A stretch of 34,383 nt of DNA, taken from positions 1-34,383 of the forward strand of contig PBMH01000017.1 of the NCBI GenBank assembly GCA_002722515.1. The letters are read 5' to 3'. Below are positions 31,978 to 34,383 of this stretch, piece after piece. This DNA comes from Alphaproteobacteria bacterium. GTDB taxonomy: Bacteria > Pseudomonadota > Alphaproteobacteria > UBA6615. Under the pieces are notes generated by a model. The model had not been told where the DNA came from, searched no databases, and saw only the letters and a list, made by a program, of their open reading frames with translations. Within the stretch, counting starts at the first letter, position 1, and every line of letters starts with the position of its first letter. Position numbers and translations under genes: made by a program.

Positions 31978-32858
31978 CGGGCAGCCTCCAAATGATTGGC
32001 GATGTAGGTCGGTAGAGCGAATGCGCCGACATGAATTTGGGGATTATAATAGCGCGTCGAGATATTGGTCTTATTGTAGCGGTCGGTAAGCCGCTCGACA
32101 TGCAATTCGCGTACCGTGGGGTTGTCGCTGCCCCAGCCGAAAGCCATGAAGCCGCCGGCATAGGTGGGAACGGGTGCGATGTAGGTGCTTGCGTCAACGA
32201 AATGTTCGTCCAGCCGGCGCACTGTACGGGTCAACTCATCACCTTGGATCATAGTAACGCCGCTCTGGGTTACGATTACACCGCCGTCGGTTAGACACGT
32301 CTTACAGTCGGCATAGAATTCTGAGGTGAATAGGATTTCGCCGGGCCCGCGCGGGTCTGTTGAATCCACGATTATGACATCGAAGAGACGATTGGTGTCT
32401 GCGATGAACTTTGCGCCATCGCTGATCACGATGTCGGCGCGCGGGTCGTCGAAGGCACCGCTGGATATAGATGGCAAATACTTGGCACAAATTGCCATTA
32501 CCGCTGCGTCAATCTCGACCATTGTGACCCGGTCGATGGGGTGCTTAAGGGCCTCGCGCAGAATACCGCCGTCACCGCCGCCGATGACGCAAATCTCGCG
32601 GGCATGGCCATGAGCCAGCGTCGGCACATGTGTTAGCATTTCGTGATAAATGAATTCGTCGCGTTCGCAGACCTGCATGATGCCGTCGAGCGCCATCACC
32701 CGGCCCCATTGGGCTGTCTCGTAGACCACTAGGTCCTGATATTCGGTTGTTTCCCGAAAGACGACGGACTCGATTTCGAGTCCGAGTTGAAAGCCGAATC
32801 CAAGGGGTTCGTCGAACCAGGCCCATTTGTGCCGACCGTGATCACCTTGCTTAATCAA
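31974..32858 (-). CDS. speE: Spermidine synthase (polyamine aminopropyltransferase)
   Basis: This 294-residue enzyme transfers aminopropyl from decarboxylated AdoMet to putrescine. The N-terminal strand domain includes LVVYETAQWGRVMALDGIMQ and RDEFIYHEMLTHVP. The nucleotide motif is VIGGGDGGILRE (91-102), followed by MVEID and the catalytic aspartate D165 in VDSTDPRGPGE. The start is TTG: TGA of speD overlaps it (TTGA), an in-frame stop lies directly upstream, and no ATG is available before residue 55, so TTG is the only sensible start. It lies between speD and the HCCA-isomerase-like gene in a tightly overlapping operon. Confidence 0.94.
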   Translation of the reverse strand: MIKQGDHGRHKWAWFDEPLGFGFQLGLEIESVVFRETTEYQDLVVYETAQWGRVMALDGIMQVCERDEFIYHEMLTHVPTLAHGHAREICVIGGGDGGILREALKHPIDRVTMVEIDAAVMAICAKYLPSISSGAFDDPRADIVISDGAKFIADTNRLFDVIIVDSTDPRGPGEILFTSEFYADCKTCLTDGGVIVTQSGVTMIQGDELTRTVRRLDEHFVDASTYIAPVPTYAGGFMAFGWGSDNPTVRELHVERLTDRYNKTNISTRYYNPQIHVGAFALPTYIANHLEAAR

Positions 32859-33268
32859 TCAACCACGCCCCGACGATTCTCGTTCACTGTCATAGTGCCT
32901 GGGCGGAAGGAGGTCTCCAGGATGGGTAGGCAATTCCTAGGATTGCAAGCTCCGCACATGAATATATCAATCGCGGCGAAATCACGTTCAGGCCAAGTGT
33001 GGATCGATATATGGCTCTCGGCAAGGAGTGCTACGCCCGACACGCCACCGGAATTCGAGAATTGATGTAGCTCCATATTGAGGATTGTCGCGGCAGCGGC
33101 CTCGGCCGCCCGGCGCAACGTATGCTCAATGTATGCGATATCTGTCAGATGCCGGGCGTCCCATAGGTCAACCAGCAGGTGGCAGCCGGCGAATGTGACG
33201 CCGTTCTCCTGGACGAAATAGTCTGTTAGGGACGCCGTTGCCACGGCGCGGGGCGCGTTTCTGGCCAT
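32855..33268 (-). CDS. speD: S-adenosylmethionine decarboxylase proenzyme
   Basis: This 137-residue pyruvoyl enzyme makes decarboxylated AdoMet for spermidine synthase. The self-cleavage site is LLAESHISIHTWPE, cutting between E84 and S85, with S85 becoming the pyruvoyl group. H90 and C105 (FMCGACNP) are the other expected active-site residues. The frame extends to an ATG at 33334, but ATG 33268 (MARNAPRAV) is preferred for its GGAG 10 bases upstream and the usual family length. The last codons overlap speE by 4 bases. It is the first gene of the polyamine operon, and the 206 bases upstream show no convincing promoter. Confidence 0.94.
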   Translation of the reverse strand: MARNAPRAVATASLTDYFVQENGVTFAGCHLLVDLWDARHLTDIAYIEHTLRRAAEAAAATILNMELHQFSNSGGVSGVALLAESHISIHTWPERDFAAIDIFMCGACNPRNCLPILETSFRPGTMTVNENRRGVVD

Positions 33269-33474
33269 CCCACGGGGTCTCCAAGAGGCATTAGTTGGAC
33301 CGGAGCTTTTTAGTGGATTTCCCGACCTACGCAACCACCGAATGTAGGCCTAATCGGGGCAATGTGGTTCATAAATAGAGGTTTGGGTCGAATGTGTTTG
33401 GGTTAAGAAACAGCGGACTGGGTTGTTCAGCTCCTATGATAGGCAATATGAGGCCGGTAATAGAGTTTGAAAAA

Positions 33475-34383
33475 CTAGAAAGCTTCTTCCGCCAGCGCCA
33501 TCACCGAATCTCCACCGTTTGTGATGCTAGTCAGGTGCATGGAAGCTCGGGGCAGGATGTGGTCGGCGTAAAACTTGGTGGTGATGCGTTTGCTGCTAAG
33601 GAATGCAAAGGGCAAGTCGTCGCTAGTTTGCGCAGCAATGGCCGTGCGGGCCATCAGCCAGCCGCCGACCACGGTTCCCGTAAGATGCAGGAAAGGTACA
33701 GCGCCGGCGAACTTGCGGTCGGTGTCGTTGGTGTTCGGGTCGAGCATCCATTCCATGGCGCGGCGCAGCGTGAGGTTCGCGTCGGCCTGTGCATCGAGGA
33801 TCGCCTGCAGTTTGGGGTCTTCGGTCTCCATCCCAGCAGTTTCGTCAAGCTCCTCGAGTAGTTCTTCCATGGCCGCACCACCGTCGCGCAAAAGCTTGCG
33901 GCCCAAAAGGTCGATGGCCTGAATGCCATTGGTACCCTCATAGATAGGGGCAATGCGGGAGTCGCGGAAATACTGAGCTGCCCCAGTTTCCTCGATGAAA
34001 CCCATGCCGCCATGGACCTGAACGCCGATGGACGCGATATCAACCCCGAGGTCGGTGCACCAGGCCTTGACCACAGGGGTAAGAAGGTCTGTGCGGCGCT
34101 GGTTGTAGCCGCGCACCTCGGCATCGTCGTGATGGCGTGAGCGGTCTAGCGCCGAGTTAGTGTAGTAGGTTAATGCCCGCATAGCCTCAATCTGTGCGCG
34201 CATGGTCATCAACATACGGCGCACGTCGGGGTGCTGAATGATAGTAACGGATCCGTCTCCGCCCGAGACAGGCGCAGACTGTACACGCTCCCGCGCGTAG
34301 GCCACGGCGTGCTGGTAGGCGCGTTCGGCGACGGAGACGCCCTGCAAGCCGACATTCAGCCGTGCATTGTTCATCATGGTGAA
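33475..34383 (-). CDS. Acyl-CoA dehydrogenase, DmdC-like (C-terminal half, cut by window end)
   Basis: The frame is open through the right edge and ends at 33475, giving the last 302 residues of a protein that should be near 590. FTMMNNARLNVGLQGVSVAERAYQHAVAYARERVQ and the C-terminal extra domain (EDPKLQAILDAQADANL to SVMALAEEAF) mark the group containing 3-methylmercaptopropionyl-CoA dehydrogenase (DmdC) and long acyl-CoA dehydrogenases. YEGTNGIQAIDLLGRK carries the catalytic-type glutamate, and VQVHGGMGFIEETGAAQYFRDSRI is the FAD/substrate segment. The FAD-binding N-terminal half is outside the window. Other DMSP genes are not visible, so the substrate is open. Confidence 0.9.
   Translation of the reverse strand, partial: FTMMNNARLNVGLQGVSVAERAYQHAVAYARERVQSAPVSGGDGSVTIIQHPDVRRMLMTMRAQIEAMRALTYYTNSALDRSRHHDDAEVRGYNQRRTDLLTPVVKAWCTDLGVDIASIGVQVHGGMGFIEETGAAQYFRDSRIAPIYEGTNGIQAIDLLGRKLLRDGGAAMEELLEELDETAGMETEDPKLQAILDAQADANLTLRRAMEWMLDPNTNDTDRKFAGAVPFLHLTGTVVGGWLMARTAIAAQTSDDLPFAFLSSKRITTKFYADHILPRASMHLTSITNGGDSVMALAEEAF

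Overview
The window reads as a stretch of chromosome from a GC-rich proteobacterium, most likely an alphaproteobacterium. This is inferred from gene content: an MntR-type Mn regulator, an ScfR-like XRE regulator, a beta-keto acid cleavage enzyme, malate synthase G, a DmdC-like acyl-CoA dehydrogenase and many LLM flavin monooxygenases. No composition or taxonomic search was run. There are no rRNA or tRNA genes, no insertion sequences and no CRISPR array. Genes are packed in about sixteen short transcription units on both strands. Most are peripheral catabolism, with a metal-uptake operon and a polyamine operon among them.

Layout. 1-1919 (+): two tandem fumarylacetoacetate-hydrolase-family genes (the first cut by the window edge) followed by a type I extradiol ring-cleavage dioxygenase, which looks like a meta-cleavage module. 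1999-4203 (-): a PRISE-type reductase and an M14 cytosolic carboxypeptidase. 4371-8020 (+): a homologue of alkyl-DHAP synthase, a lipocalin-like protein and an NtaA/DszA-type monooxygenase. 8076-11111: a beta-keto acid cleavage enzyme (-) diverging from a quinone oxidoreductase and an epoxide-hydrolase-like protein (+). The shared upstream region holds a TTTGCA-N6-TGCAAA palindrome and a 14-codon ORF with a strong ribosome-binding site.

11118-15667 (-) is a complete manganese-type ABC uptake operon: TroA-like binding protein, ATPase, two permeases (the first with a repressor-like C-terminal domain), an unrecognised 47-aa small protein and MntR with all six Mn ligands. The genes are joined by TTGA, ATGA and TGATG overlaps. 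Upstream lie a good sigma-70-type promoter and a TGTAGC-CATA-GCTACA palindrome resembling an MntR box.

15996-19942: two tandem Gfo/Idh/MocA oxidoreductases (-) diverge from an LLM monooxygenase plus glutathione transferase pair (+). 20133-24717: a rhodanese (-), malate synthase G (+), a C-terminally short ScfR/RamB-type regulator (-) and a VOC protein (-). The regulator's promoter carries four TTTACAAA-like half-sites around a TTTACA-17-TATAAC promoter, which suggests autoregulation.

24881-31230 (+): haloalkane dehalogenase with a complete catalytic pentad, a serine alpha/beta hydrolase, a class II aldolase/SDR fusion, a ThDP lyase/synthase-like enzyme and a zinc-less GmhB-like HAD phosphatase. 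This unrecognised combination is the best candidate for a new carbon-carbon lyase route. 31372-33268 (-): speD-speE-HCCA isomerase with overlapping stops and starts. 33475 to the right edge (-): the C-terminal half of a DmdC-like acyl-CoA dehydrogenase.
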